In this document: one piece after another, positions 7,196 to 15,560 of the stretch | How positions within the stretch are numbered: the stretch's first letter is position 1 | How the letters are laid out: every line of letters begins with the position of its first letter | Assembly: GCA_919901565.1 (NCBI GenBank) | Contig: CAKKPE010000014.1 | Coordinates: 1 to 37,907 of the forward strand | Direction: 5' to 3' | Length of the DNA: 37,907 nucleotides | Origin: a bacterium | Lineage (GTDB): Bacteria; CG2-30-53-67 | The notes under the pieces: generated by a model | What the model saw: only the letters and a program-made list of their open reading frames with translations | Database searches by the model: none | Told to the model about the DNA's origin: nothing | Program-made: the position numbers and the translations under genes

Positions 7196-9004
7196 TCATG
7201 CCTGATGCAGCGGAATTTCGATGGTAAATTCTGTCTGGCCTGATTCGGTATCCAACTCCATCTTCCCGTGGTTGGCCTGGATGAAGCGATAAATGATATT
7301 CAAGCCACGGCCCTTGACCTCCCCCCTTCTGACCTGTTCGACCTTCTCCTGCGGTATCTCTCCGGTATTCCGGACCTTCAGACAGACCATACCTCCCTCC
7401 CGATAAGCCTTCACAGAAAGGATGCCGCCTTTACCGGGTATGGCCTGGACGGCATTGTTCAGAAGATTATCGAGAACCCGTTCAAGACCGAATTGAGAGC
7501 AGTAAACCGGTAAATCCGGTTCGATCTCCGTCGCCATAACGTCTATGTCCTTGCGCCTCATCTCGTGAATGCCCTCCTGAGCTATTTCTATCCGCTCCTG
7601 AACGATCCTGCTAAGGTCCAGGATCTCTTCCCTTCCCGCCACACTCATGGTAAAAACCATATCCTGAAGGCGATTCGTCTCCCTGACTATGATATCGAGA
7701 TAGGACGTGAGCTTTTCCCTGACCTCTTCGATAGTCTCCGATTCGATCAGTTTCCTGGCGCGTGCGGCAAAACCCGATATGGCAATGGCCGGCCCCTTGA
7801 AGTCATGCAGGACATCGTCCAGAAGTTCCAGCCTGGACGCCTTCATGATTTCCCTGCCGAAGAAGGTCAGAAGCTCAATCTCCTCATTCGTAAAATACTG
7901 GCGCTGGTCCGTGGCATAAAACATCATCAGGTACCGGATCACACCATCGGCCTTGAGCGGAACAAGGAGAATCGAGTGGATGTGATGCCGCTCAACAAAC
8001 TCTCTCATGCCATGGCTGGTCAGACGGCTCTTCTGCGGATCCTTGATCAGCAGGTAGAACGGATCAATCCGCTCATAAGGATAGTCGCCGTTTGCTTCCG
8101 TACCATGGATCACGCTCTCAAAATAAGGATGATGGCTGACCGTAAAGCTGTAGCCTGGATCGTGGTAAGTCCGGTCCAGGGGATAGCCAGCCTCCATGCG
8201 GATAAACTGCTGGTCGCTGGAAACCGTAAACAGGGCACAAATCTGTATGGATAAATATTCGCCCAGTTCCGGGATCAGCAGAACAAAAAGATCCTTGAGT
8301 TTAATCCCCTCCCGGTTGCTTAATTTAACGAAAATCTTGTTGACGATTTTCTCCTTCCTGTCATTCAGTTTCTGCAGGTCCAGGATCTTCTTCTTGGCCA
8401 GGACGTAGCTGACGCGCCTGGCAAGCAGTTCTGCATGAATGACCTCCAGTGGCTCAAAGTACCGGTTATCCTGCTTGTAGTAGATCTGTAGAGAACCCAG
8501 GACGTCATTCTCAGAACCCATAAATCTCGGGATCCGGAGCGGTACGGCAATAAGGGAGTTAAGACCACGACTCTTTACAATTTCCTTTTTCTGATAATCG
8601 GCGCTCTTGAGGATGCTCGGGACCATGATGCTTCGGTTCTGTTCAACGACCTTGCCGGAGATGGATTCCTTGAACGGGATGGAGGAAACCCGTTCATCTT
8701 CAGAAAACCGGTAGGAGCCGAAACTGGTCATCCTCATACTTTCGGGGTCGAAGAGCCGGATCGAAGCCGCATCGGCCTGAAGATCCTTAACGATCCTCTC
8801 CGCAGCGATCTCCAATATCTTTTTCTGTTCCAGGTTGGGATCGATCCCCATGACCTCTTCAATCTCATGGATAACTCCGGAGAGAAAACCGACCAGGTAT
8901 TCATCCTCTATGGATCGGACCAGCTCTTTGCGCTCATCATCCTTGAGCTTAAGATTCCGGAATACCGGGTGGTTCGAAAGGAACTGGAAGAGTTCTTTTT
9001 TCAT
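7196..9004 (-). CDS. soluble GAF-GAF sensor histidine kinase
   Basis: A 602-residue cytosolic sensor kinase. After a helical N-terminus there are two GAF-like domains (about 60-205 and 230-390, the latter with LLVPLKADGVIRYLMMFYA). The dimerisation/phospho-acceptor helix has His400 in LHDFKGPAIAISGF. The ATPase part has an N box NLLNNAVQA (513-521) and a G2 motif GRGLNI (565-570). The G1 box reads RNTGEIP, with Asn where most kinases have the adenine-binding Asp. There are no transmembrane segments, so the signal is likely internal. It overlaps the upstream kinase gene by four bases (ATGA), so the two are translationally coupled. No response regulator is encoded nearby. Confidence 0.88.
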   Translation of the reverse strand: MKKELFQFLSNHPVFRNLKLKDDERKELVRSIEDEYLVGFLSGVIHEIEEVMGIDPNLEQKKILEIAAERIVKDLQADAASIRLFDPESMRMTSFGSYRFSEDERVSSIPFKESISGKVVEQNRSIMVPSILKSADYQKKEIVKSRGLNSLIAVPLRIPRFMGSENDVLGSLQIYYKQDNRYFEPLEVIHAELLARRVSYVLAKKKILDLQKLNDRKEKIVNKIFVKLSNREGIKLKDLFVLLIPELGEYLSIQICALFTVSSDQQFIRMEAGYPLDRTYHDPGYSFTVSHHPYFESVIHGTEANGDYPYERIDPFYLLIKDPQKSRLTSHGMREFVERHHIHSILLVPLKADGVIRYLMMFYATDQRQYFTNEEIELLTFFGREIMKASRLELLDDVLHDFKGPAIAISGFAARARKLIESETIEEVREKLTSYLDIIVRETNRLQDMVFTMSVAGREEILDLSRIVQERIEIAQEGIHEMRRKDIDVMATEIEPDLPVYCSQFGLERVLDNLLNNAVQAIPGKGGILSVKAYREGGMVCLKVRNTGEIPQEKVEQVRRGEVKGRGLNIIYRFIQANHGKMELDTESGQTEFTIEIPLHQA

Positions 9005-10308
9005 GCCGTACGTTCACCCATTTCTTCTGCCGGTTCTTCCTTTTTCGCAAGGACCGGAATAAGTATACGGAAGGTACTACCCTTCCCAAGTTCGCTTTCC
9101 ACTTCAATCTTACCATGGTGTTCTTCCACGATCCTGCGGCTGACTGAAAGGCCGAGGCCTGTCCCCTCTTCGGCGTCCTTGGTCGTGAAGAAGGGGTTGA
9201 AGATCCGGTCCAGGTTTTCTTCGGGTATCCCGGCACCCGTGTCTTGAATCTCGATGCATAGCATTTTCTCCCCGTCACGAATATTTGAGCCGACCCTGAG
9301 GGTCAGCACCCCGCCGGACGTCATGGCCTGCACCGCGTTCAGGATGATATTCACAAAGACCTGCTGGAGCTGTTCTTCGTCTCCTACTATTTCAAGAAGG
9401 TTTTCCGCATATTCCCTGACCAACCGGATCTTTTTTTCCTGTATATCGTCATTGGACAGTTCAAGACTCTTTTCGAGGACCGGCCTGACCAAAATCATTT
9501 TAGGGGCCCGCGCAGGGCCTTTGGAAAATACCAGAAGGTCGCGAAGTATTTTTTCCAGCCGTTCAACCTCATCGACGATGATCCTGGAATATTTTTTCTC
9601 CGGAGAGTTCGGGGCCATCCTGCTGTTGCATCGTCTTGCAAATCCCCCGATGCTCACCAGGGGATTCCTGATTTCATGGGCCACGTCCGAGGTCATTCTT
9701 CCCAGCGCAGCCAGCTTGGCCGTCTCGATCAGCTTTTTCTGCGCCTTTTCGAGGTTCATAAGTGATTCGTTTATCTGCCGGTTCAGATGGCCGATCCTCT
9801 CCCTGTCTTGTTTCATCTTGCCCGTGAGAAGCCCTGCCAGGACGGACAGTATGAAAAGAAAGCTGATCCTGAGCGCGAAATCGGTCCAGTGTATGGGGAA
9901 TCCGCTGTCCACGTAGCTTATAAAATAGATCAGGCTCGATGCAATCGACACAAGCAGCCCGACCCTGAGCCCATAGTAAAAGGAATGGAGGGCCACCAGA
10001 ATATAAAATCCGATGAAAAAACTGCTCGCAGCGCCCCCCGTCAGGATCAGCAGGAGGAAAATAAAGAGCAGGTCAAAGATCAGTCCCACAAAATAGAAGA
10101 CACGGATCCGTTCAAGATTAAAGAAGATGGTGACATAGAGCGCTGCCGTGTAAAAAGAGAAGAACAGGAAGACCAGAATGGCCTTTGCCTTATTGTCATC
10201 GGTAAGGGGTGCAAAGTAGGTCCATCCGATGCCGCCGAATAAGACCAGAATACGCAGGATCAGAAAGGCCCGGTCCGTGGCCTCGAACTGAGTTTCAGAC
10301 TGCTCCAT
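9001..10308 (-). CDS. membrane sensor histidine kinase (NtrB-like catalytic core)
   Basis: A 435-residue kinase with about six N-terminal membrane helices (roughly residues 15-190), a short coiled coil (NRQINESLMNLEKAQKKLIE) and a classical kinase core. The H box is DVAHEIRNPLVSIGGFA, the N box NIILNAVQAM, G1 IQDTGAGIPEENLDRIFNPF, F box FFTTK, and G2 GTGLGLSV. The core resembles NtrB/ZraS-type kinases. I chose the ATG at 10308 (AAGGA six bases upstream). In-frame starts at 10377 and a TTG at 10434 run into a dispersed repeat and seem unlikely. It is first in a two-gene unit with the GAF kinase. The partner regulator is not in the window. Confidence 0.87.
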   Translation of the reverse strand: MEQSETQFEATDRAFLILRILVLFGGIGWTYFAPLTDDNKAKAILVFLFFSFYTAALYVTIFFNLERIRVFYFVGLIFDLLFIFLLLILTGGAASSFFIGFYILVALHSFYYGLRVGLLVSIASSLIYFISYVDSGFPIHWTDFALRISFLFILSVLAGLLTGKMKQDRERIGHLNRQINESLMNLEKAQKKLIETAKLAALGRMTSDVAHEIRNPLVSIGGFARRCNSRMAPNSPEKKYSRIIVDEVERLEKILRDLLVFSKGPARAPKMILVRPVLEKSLELSNDDIQEKKIRLVREYAENLLEIVGDEEQLQQVFVNIILNAVQAMTSGGVLTLRVGSNIRDGEKMLCIEIQDTGAGIPEENLDRIFNPFFTTKDAEEGTGLGLSVSRRIVEEHHGKIEVESELGKGSTFRILIPVLAKKEEPAEEMGERTA

Positions 10309-10633
10309 GGGAAATCCTTGTTCCTGGGTATCCTGCATCGTCTGCACCCTGCCCTGCACGTTTTCAACAATATACATTAAAACCGATTTTGTGCATAGAA
10401 AAAAAACTTTTGCCACGAAGACACTAAGGCACAAAAGTATCTTTTATGCAGGGCGAGAGAAGGCGGAATAAGCTTGTCATGCCGGACTTGATCCGGCATC
10501 CAGTCCTTAAGAGTGGGTGGAAACATAAGGGTTTCAGGGGTCAAGTGAAGTGCTCAAACACGACGAGGAACTGGCAAAAATGCAATGCTTAGAACCGCCA
10601 GGAGACGGGCCAAAAACGCAGTGATCATCCCCC
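10309..10633. other. repeat-bearing intergenic region upstream of the kinase genes
   Basis: No gene is supported here. It contains one half of an inverted dispersed pair (10411-10432, similar to the reverse complement of 12583-12604 at 20 of 22 positions) and a perfect palindrome at 10479-10499. The promoter of the kinase genes should lie here, but I cannot assign it with confidence. Confidence 0.5.
10479..10499. repeat. perfect palindrome ATGCCGGA-N5-TCCGGCAT
   Basis: Eight-base perfect arms flank a five-base loop. This 'TGCCGGACTTGATCCGGCAT' element is a widespread short repeat between genes in proteobacteria-like genomes. It is located between the kinase gene promoter region and the PIN toxin gene. 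Confidence 0.6.
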
Positions 10634-11047
10634 TCACTTTTGAAGGATTCCCAATAGCTCTTGAGGAGACACAATCTTGATTCCTATTCGAGGAAAATCC
10701 TTCTTGTTCCGTGTGACGATGAATTCACATCCGGCATGGATCGCTGAGAAGTACTGAATGAGATCTTCGTAGTCGCGGCTTTTTTTTGTTCTGGCCTGAC
10801 GAAGGATCTCCTTTGTGAGCGGCACGACCTCGAAATCCGAGAGCAGTTGATCCACAAACGCTCCGGCAACCGACGGATCCTGCAATCTCCTGACTATGTA
10901 ATAAAGGTTATTGACGGAAATTGCCGAAATATGGCCCTCGATAAGCTGTTCCCTTATGAAGGTCCAGATCTTAGATGCATCCAAATAGTGCGGCTCCCGC
11001 TTGACCAGCACATCGAGCAGGATATTCGTGTCAATCAGAACCTTCAT
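10634..11047 (-). CDS. PIN domain toxin (VapC-like ribonuclease)
   Basis: A 137-residue PIN domain protein, probably the Mg-dependent RNase toxin of a type II toxin-antitoxin pair. Acidic residues fit the family: Asp6 in MKVLIDTNILLDVL, the acidic central segment, and the C-terminal RDYEDLIQYFSAIHAG...FIVTRNKKDF motif. The start overlaps the stop of the antitoxin gene by four bases (ATGA), the typical coupled arrangement. It is last in a two-gene unit. The RNA target is unknown. Confidence 0.85.
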   Translation of the reverse strand: MKVLIDTNILLDVLVKREPHYLDASKIWTFIREQLIEGHISAISVNNLYYIVRRLQDPSVAGAFVDQLLSDFEVVPLTKEILRQARTKKSRDYEDLIQYFSAIHAGCEFIVTRNKKDFPRIGIKIVSPQELLGILQK

Positions 11048-11289
11048 AATCTTCTCAATCTCTCATCCAGACTCTCTTCTCGAAGCTCTTTGTAGGCCTT
11101 TTTCGACTTGAGAACTCCAATCCACTTCATGACGGCAGCATCAATATGGATATCAGAAGGCGTCCGAGCTTTCTGCCGGAAGAATTCCTGCACAAGCGCT
11201 GAAATGGACTTCCCAGAAAGTTTTGCGGTCTTCTTTGCAAGCTCTCCGGTCTTTTCATCAATATACAAGGTCAACTTTGTTTTCGACAT
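11044..11289 (-). CDS. DUF6364-like / ribbon-helix-helix antitoxin
   Basis: An 81-residue protein. The N-terminus MSKTKLTLYIDEKTGELAKK followed by SGKSISALVQEFF is the typical RHH-like DNA-binding start of antitoxins paired with PIN toxins. The C-terminal half (VLKSKKAYKELREESLDERL) is charged and likely wraps the toxin. I chose the ATG at 11289 because GGAGG lies seven bases upstream; a GTG at 11337 would add 16 residues that include the likely -10 box. It overlaps the PIN toxin gene by four bases. Autoregulation through its own promoter (11320-11347) is expected from the family. Confidence 0.82.
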   Translation of the reverse strand: MSKTKLTLYIDEKTGELAKKTAKLSGKSISALVQEFFRQKARTPSDIHIDAAVMKWIGVLKSKKAYKELREESLDERLRRL

Positions 11290-11319
11290 GAACCATCCTC
11301 CACGTACATTTACAGCAAA

Positions 11320-11347
11320 AGCATACGGATTGCTCACCTTTTGTCAA
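11320..11347 (-). promoter_or_regulatory. sigma-70-like promoter of the PIN toxin-antitoxin unit
   Basis: On the minus strand a perfect TTGACA (11347-11342) is followed after 16 bases by TATGCT (11325-11320). It lies about 30 bases before the antitoxin ATG at 11289. Proposed from position and match only. Confidence 0.5.
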
Positions 11348-11520
11348 GATGTTTCTTCGCCCGCGTACCTCGTGCACATACCGTCAGGGTACACGGACAA
11401 TTCCTCAGACGGGACTTCAACCCGTTAGATGTACAGTCGTTACTGCATACTCGCTGTCCCTATTTATGCTTAACCTCCATGTGTCTACCGCAAACAAGAT
11501 CCATTTGTCATTTATAAAGA

Positions 11521-11610
11521 TTCGACCCTCCTCACTTTCTTCGACCCTCCTCACTTTCCCTTCGACCCTTCGACCCTCCTCACTTTCCCTTCGACCCTCC
11601 TCACTTTCCC
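11521..11610. repeat. 21-bp tandem repeat, about four copies
   Basis: Four units of TTCGACCCTCCTCACTTTC(CC) occur at 11521-11539, 11540-11560, 11569-11589 and 11590-11610, with an extra partial unit TTCGACCC at 11561-11568. Read on the minus strand the 21-base unit encodes GKVRRVE. The block runs into the 3' part of a small antitoxin-like gene. There are no unique spacers, so it is not a CRISPR array. Confidence 0.85.
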
Positions 11611-11736
11611 AGCAAATGCTTTTTCCCATCTTCTCTCGGATATGATTTCATCAATCAACCATTGGGCCAAAGCATTTTGCTCCAATGCCGACAACTTTGA
11701 CGCCTCTTCAAAGGCTTTCTCAAGAAGCTGTGTCAT
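11551..11736 (-). pseudogene. antitoxin-like gene truncated by tandem repeat
   Basis: The first 42 residues (MTQLLEKAFEEASKLSALEQ then NALAQWLIDEIISERRWEKAFA) look like a helical antitoxin of the family often paired with RelE/ParE-like toxins, whose members are about 70-80 residues. From AFA onward the reading frame is made of the 21-base tandem repeat (GKVRRVEGKVRRVEG), and it stops at 11551. A good ribosome binding site (GGAGG, six bases before ATG) shows the 5' end is intact. No toxin gene follows. It is probably a remnant whose 3' half was replaced by repeat expansion, although a short product could still be made. Confidence 0.6.
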
Positions 11737-11993
11737 AAGTAACCTCCACTTCTTTATATACTCCTATTGTTTCGTATCTTTCTTACCAGTTCTCAACGAT
11801 CAAAGTCAACTGTGATTTTTTTGACGTAGATTTCATGACTCAAAAGGTACACACTTATTTTATGATCAAGCTCATTTAATGGGGCGCTGACCCTATTTTA
11901 TACCCAATTTCATCGTATGTCCCCCCCCAGTTTTGTTGGCCAATCGGGCGTGGTGCGTGGGGTCATCTCACTGAAAGTTATACAGAAAATAAA

Positions 11994-12197
11994 TTATTCC
12001 GGAGTAAATGAATCACAAGCAAAACAAATTTTGTCGATGTCTGCTTTATCTGGGTAATTGTAATTTAAATAAAGGGGTGCTCCTGTTTTTGTTTCAGGAA
12101 TATCTTGAGTTGCCAATTTCATTATTTCATCGTTAATATGAGGACATTTTTTGTAGCTAAAATATTTACATTTGTCATGTTTTTTTTCGTGGGCCAT
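11994..12197 (-). CDS. small cysteine-rich protein, unknown
   Basis: A 67-residue protein with a strong ribosome binding site (AAGGAG eight bases before ATG). Four cysteines are spaced C-x7-C near the N-terminus (KCKYFSYKKCPHI) and C-x2-C near the C-terminus (ICFACDSF), together with histidines, which suggests a zinc- or iron-binding fold. It has no signal peptide. I do not recognise the family. A strong palindrome lies about 50 bases upstream. The 257 bases downstream toward 11737 hold nothing I can name. Confidence 0.65.
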   Translation of the reverse strand: MAHEKKHDKCKYFSYKKCPHINDEIMKLATQDIPETKTGAPLYLNYNYPDKADIDKICFACDSFTPE

Positions 12198-12247
12198 TTG
12201 CGGTTCTCCTTTTTCGTTGTTTATTTGATTGTATGTACAACATATAG

Positions 12248-12286
12248 CGTTTTATCCGTAGCGCCGAAAGCATTTCGGATAAAACG
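12248..12286. repeat. nested palindrome upstream of the small Cys-rich gene
   Basis: Outer arms CGTTTTATCCG (12248-12258) and CGGATAAAACG (12276-12286) pair perfectly over 11 bases. An alternative inner hairpin CCGAAA-GCA-TTTCGG uses part of the right arm, so two mutually exclusive folds are possible. It lies about 50 bases before the start of the small Cys-rich gene, so it could be an operator or an RNA structure. Confidence 0.6.
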
Positions 12287-12419
12287 TGTTGGACTGAACC
12301 GATCAGCTTCCAATCATACTTTTATCAAGATCTATGGGGATTGTAAATATAATTCTTTCGATGAGGATGCCGTCAGAGGGGATAAGATCTAGAGCTTTTT
12401 CTTGCATTTAAGTATTTCA

Positions 12420-12450
12420 CCCCGTTAGAGATCTCGTCTCTCTAAGGGGG
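12420..12450. repeat. CCCCGTTAGAGA-type hairpin
   Basis: Left arm CCCCGTTAGAGA (12420-12431) and right arm TCTCTAAGGGGG (12439-12450) pair with one mismatch around a seven-base loop. It is the same family as the hairpins at 30229-30337 and 32427-32471. Confidence 0.6.
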
Positions 12451-12612
12451 TTCACTTGGCCCCTTGACCCCTTGAATCCTCGAACCCTTCTTACCCACTA
12501 TATGGCCGATGGCTCGTATAGGAAAAGAAACTTTTTTATTAGTCGGACAGGAAAGATTTGTATGAAGATGGGGAAGTTCTTCGTGCCTTCGTGTCTTGGT
12601 GGCAAATATTTT

Positions 12613-13098
12613 TTACGACTTGGGAGACGTTTCTTTGAAGCCCCGCAGATAATTAACCAGGTTCCAGCGCTCCTGAGGGGTGATCCTTCTCTGGAAGGAG
12701 GGCATGGTCCCGAAGCCGGAGGTGATTCGGATAAAGATCTCCGCATCGTTCATCTGCTGTATCCTTTGTTCATGGAGATTGGCCGGCTGAGGCAGAAACT
12801 TTTTGCCTACAGGACCGTCTCCAAACCCCTGTTTCCCATGACACATGGCACAGTTGATTTCAAAGAGGGTCTTTCCCCTCTGCACCGATGCCTCGCTTGC
12901 CGGTACAGGATTGATCAGCGTCTCACCGGGAACAAAAACTTCTTTCCCCTGAACGGGCACGGATTCATCCGGCGATGAGAGCCTGGGCCCCTCCTGTGCC
13001 TTGAAGGATGGCTGATCTTCCATGTCGTGGCACCCCACGATGCCGAGCAGGAATGCCGTCATGAGCAGAAACCGGATATAGAGAATGGAGCGCCTCAT
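12613..13098 (-). CDS. monohaem cytochrome c lipoprotein, ActE-like
   Basis: A 161-residue lipoprotein cytochrome c. The N-terminus (MRRSILYIRFLLMTAFLL) leads to a lipobox with Cys at about residue 23 (GIVGC), followed by HDMEDQPSFK, which resembles the 'DM.DQP' start of ActE subunits. One haem site CAMCH lies near residue 82, and TMPSF may supply the Met ligand. The C-terminal pattern ITPQERWNLVNYLRGF is typical of ActE and of cytochromes in alternative complex III. It would be anchored on the periplasmic side and pass electrons to a terminal acceptor. I chose the ATG at 13098 (GGAGG seven bases upstream). It is the last gene of the respiratory cluster, 164 bases after the nine-haem gene, far from the other act genes. 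Confidence 0.83.
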   Translation of the reverse strand: MRRSILYIRFLLMTAFLLGIVGCHDMEDQPSFKAQEGPRLSSPDESVPVQGKEVFVPGETLINPVPASEASVQRGKTLFEINCAMCHGKQGFGDGPVGKKFLPQPANLHEQRIQQMNDAEIFIRITSGFGTMPSFQRRITPQERWNLVNYLRGFKETSPKS

Positions 13099-13262
13099 CA
13101 CTCGTCCTCCCCATACGGACCTTCGGCAGTCCGTATCCTGCAATCAAATAGTGACAGCGGGGCTGTTGAAAAACTTTGGGACAAGGAAAAGACCGTTGAT
13201 GAAGAAAAATCAAAATGTGTAGCTCTAACCCTCCATGCTCCGTTCTGACCCTTCATGCTCCC

Positions 13263-15560
13263 TTAATTCCTTGCAGGCGATGGCGATGCATCATTCTTCT
13301 GAAGCGACCGAAGATATGAAACGGTGTCCAAAATTTCTTGCGGGCTCATCGGTTCCCTGCGGAGGGCGGCGTTCTTCCCGCGAGCCAGCATGATCGTGTT
13401 GCCTCGCCCTATGGCGAGCGTTGCAGCCAGGTAGCCGTCCGATACGGTGGAAAGAAATTCCGGATTGCCTATGGCCAGAGTCAACCCCTTCACACCGCCC
13501 TGGCCATGACATGCAGTGCAGTCGCGTCTGAAGAGTTCGGCTCCTTTGACGGGGTTGCCGCCGCGCAGGGGGCGGTAGTCGGAAGGAGGAACAGGCAAGG
13601 GATCCTTGCTCCATGATTTCAAATAGGCGACAACGTCGCCCACATCGTCCGACGGCATCTCCGGCGGACCCGCAGGATGACCTTCCGGCGCTTTGGAATC
13701 GGCGGCCCATTCTCTGCACCGCTCCAGGCTGAGCGCCATAAATTCAGGTGACCCGCTTTGCAGAAGAACTGTGTTGTGAAGCGCAGTCGCCCAAGCACCC
13801 TCCCCATGTTTTCCGTGACAGCTCGCACAATGATCGGCATAGACCTTCGCTCCCCGCAGCTCATCTCCAAGAGCCGGAGCAGCCGTCTTCGTTGCTCCGC
13901 CGACTCCGGACTCTTTACGCCATTTTCGGAAGTAAGCAAGAAGTCCCGCCAAATCCTCGTCAGGAAGATCCGCCCATGCAGGCATGGCAGCCTGCGGACG
14001 GCCATTTACCATCGATTCATATAGGAAACGGTCATCGGCGATACGCAGGAATGTGGCGCTGTTGAGGCGCGGACCTATTCCGCCCTGCCCGGAGTCGCCG
14101 TGGCAGATTGCGCAATGTCTCGCATAGGCGCTTACCCCACGTTTTGCGTCACCTTGAATGGCGGCAATACGGCTGTATGGGCGCGGCTTGGGCCTCATGC
14201 TCTCAATGTAGTTGAGTAGAGCCTCGATACTCGGCCGGTCCAGTGACTCTTTCCAACTCGGCATTTCTCTGTCCGCACGTCCATTCTGTACCGCTTCTCG
14301 AATTTGTTCCGGCTGTGCAATTCGCAGGAAATCGGGATTGAGTATACCGGGGATTGATAAACCTATCGAAGTGAATGCCTTTCCCTCCCCTTTACTTCCA
14401 TGGCATGCTGAACAATATCTCATGAAAAGAGCTTCACCATCCGGCTCAGCAAACATGGCCATGGAACGGGTATCCTGAGGAATGTAGCTGTCGGTCAATT
14501 CAGGCTCTGCACGCAGGGAAAGAACATACGTAGTCAACGCATGGGCAGCCTCTTCAGACATTTCCATAAGCGGCATCTTACTGCCCGGCGACACCCGTAC
14601 CGGATCGAGAAAGTGCTCATACAGCCAGTTGGGCACAGAATGTTCACCTTTGATCCCTTTGAACGAGAACATATGCTCAACTTTTTGACCTTCGTTGGTC
14701 AAGTCCGGTCCCAGTGCTCCGCCGGCGCCTTTAATCTTGTGACATCCTCCGCAGCCGTACTGATCATACAGCAATCGGCCAAGAGCCAGATTAGGGGCTC
14801 CATGACGAGTCAGCAGGAACTTCTGCAGGGTCTCCATCTCTTGACTCTCAAGTTCACCCAAAGCAGGTCTCTTCGAATCGTAATTGCGGCCATAGTCAGG
14901 ATGTCCGTGCCACCACTTCATACCTATAAGACTAAGACCCCGTGTGGTGAGATCGGGACCATTCCCTCCGCCCATACCGTCCACCCGGTGGCAATCGACA
15001 CACCCGGCATCACTGAATGCCTTACGCCCTCTTTGAACCAGATCGGCATCGGCATACTGCAGATCTTTATGGCAGCGGCCGCACTCGGCTGTATAGTACT
15101 CTCGATGAAGCAGAGGATAATCCCAGAAGTGTCCCTCGAACTTGGCATCCTCATAGACCAGGGAGCGTCCCTGCCCGCGGTGGCATACCGTACAACCAAA
15201 CTTCTCCGGGGGATGGATCGACAGAAGTTCGCCCGGATGTGTGCGAAATGGCTGTTCCTGATCCGCCATTGCCGGGTTATCGACTCCGGGGTGGCACGTG
15301 ATACAACGGTCCACCTTCTTCAGTTCAGGCAGGACGTTTTGAATAATCCTGACTTCAAACTGCCCTGCTATCATCTTGCCCTTCTCATCCACAGCTTTTT
15401 CTTTCAGTATCTTGGCATATTCTTGGCGGATCGACCGCCACTGCGGAAATATATTCTCCTGCAAGATGGCGATAATCAGCAGCATCAGTGTAGGAAAGCT
15501 GATAATAAGCAACGCCCACTTGATCTTCCGATCCATGTTTTCGATATCGATTCGCGGCAT
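13263..15560 (-). CDS. membrane-anchored nine-haem cytochrome c (chimeric)
   Basis: A 765-residue protein with one N-terminal membrane anchor (about residues 14-34) and nine CXXCH sites, at residues 86, 123, 160, 187, 270, 383, 483, 578 and 681. The first three sites are closely packed, as in small multihaem proteins. The remaining six sit in successive monohaem cytochrome c-like modules (GxGxxGPxL after the haem, MP or PM motifs as possible Met ligands). It looks like a fusion of a triheme head with a chain of class I cytochrome domains facing the periplasm. It follows the cytochrome b gene by 98 bases and probably replaces cytochrome c1 as electron exit of the Rieske/cytochrome b complex. 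GAGG six bases before ATG supports the start. Confidence 0.88.
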   Translation of the reverse strand: MPRIDIENMDRKIKWALLIISFPTLMLLIIAILQENIFPQWRSIRQEYAKILKEKAVDEKGKMIAGQFEVRIIQNVLPELKKVDRCITCHPGVDNPAMADQEQPFRTHPGELLSIHPPEKFGCTVCHRGQGRSLVYEDAKFEGHFWDYPLLHREYYTAECGRCHKDLQYADADLVQRGRKAFSDAGCVDCHRVDGMGGGNGPDLTTRGLSLIGMKWWHGHPDYGRNYDSKRPALGELESQEMETLQKFLLTRHGAPNLALGRLLYDQYGCGGCHKIKGAGGALGPDLTNEGQKVEHMFSFKGIKGEHSVPNWLYEHFLDPVRVSPGSKMPLMEMSEEAAHALTTYVLSLRAEPELTDSYIPQDTRSMAMFAEPDGEALFMRYCSACHGSKGEGKAFTSIGLSIPGILNPDFLRIAQPEQIREAVQNGRADREMPSWKESLDRPSIEALLNYIESMRPKPRPYSRIAAIQGDAKRGVSAYARHCAICHGDSGQGGIGPRLNSATFLRIADDRFLYESMVNGRPQAAMPAWADLPDEDLAGLLAYFRKWRKESGVGGATKTAAPALGDELRGAKVYADHCASCHGKHGEGAWATALHNTVLLQSGSPEFMALSLERCREWAADSKAPEGHPAGPPEMPSDDVGDVVAYLKSWSKDPLPVPPSDYRPLRGGNPVKGAELFRRDCTACHGQGGVKGLTLAIGNPEFLSTVSDGYLAATLAIGRGNTIMLARGKNAALRREPMSPQEILDTVSYLRSLQKNDASPSPARN

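Larger units (their letters stand above)
12198..12612. other. intergenic region with two hairpins and a dispersed repeat
   Basis: No gene is supported on either strand. It contains the nested palindrome at 12248-12286, a CCCCGTTAGAGA-type hairpin at 12420-12450, and a dispersed repeat copy at 12583-12604 that is inverted relative to 10411-10432. Confidence 0.55.

Noticed and set aside
11521-11610. CRISPR-like array
   Set aside because: The units are directly adjacent 21-base repeats without spacers.
12235-12295. Integron attC-like site around the 12.25-kb palindrome
   Set aside because: One end (GTCCAAC on the minus strand) fits the R box pattern, but the other (GTTGTAC) has a mismatch and the spacers on the two sides are 1 and 6 bases, unlike attC. 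No integrase or cassette array is visible.
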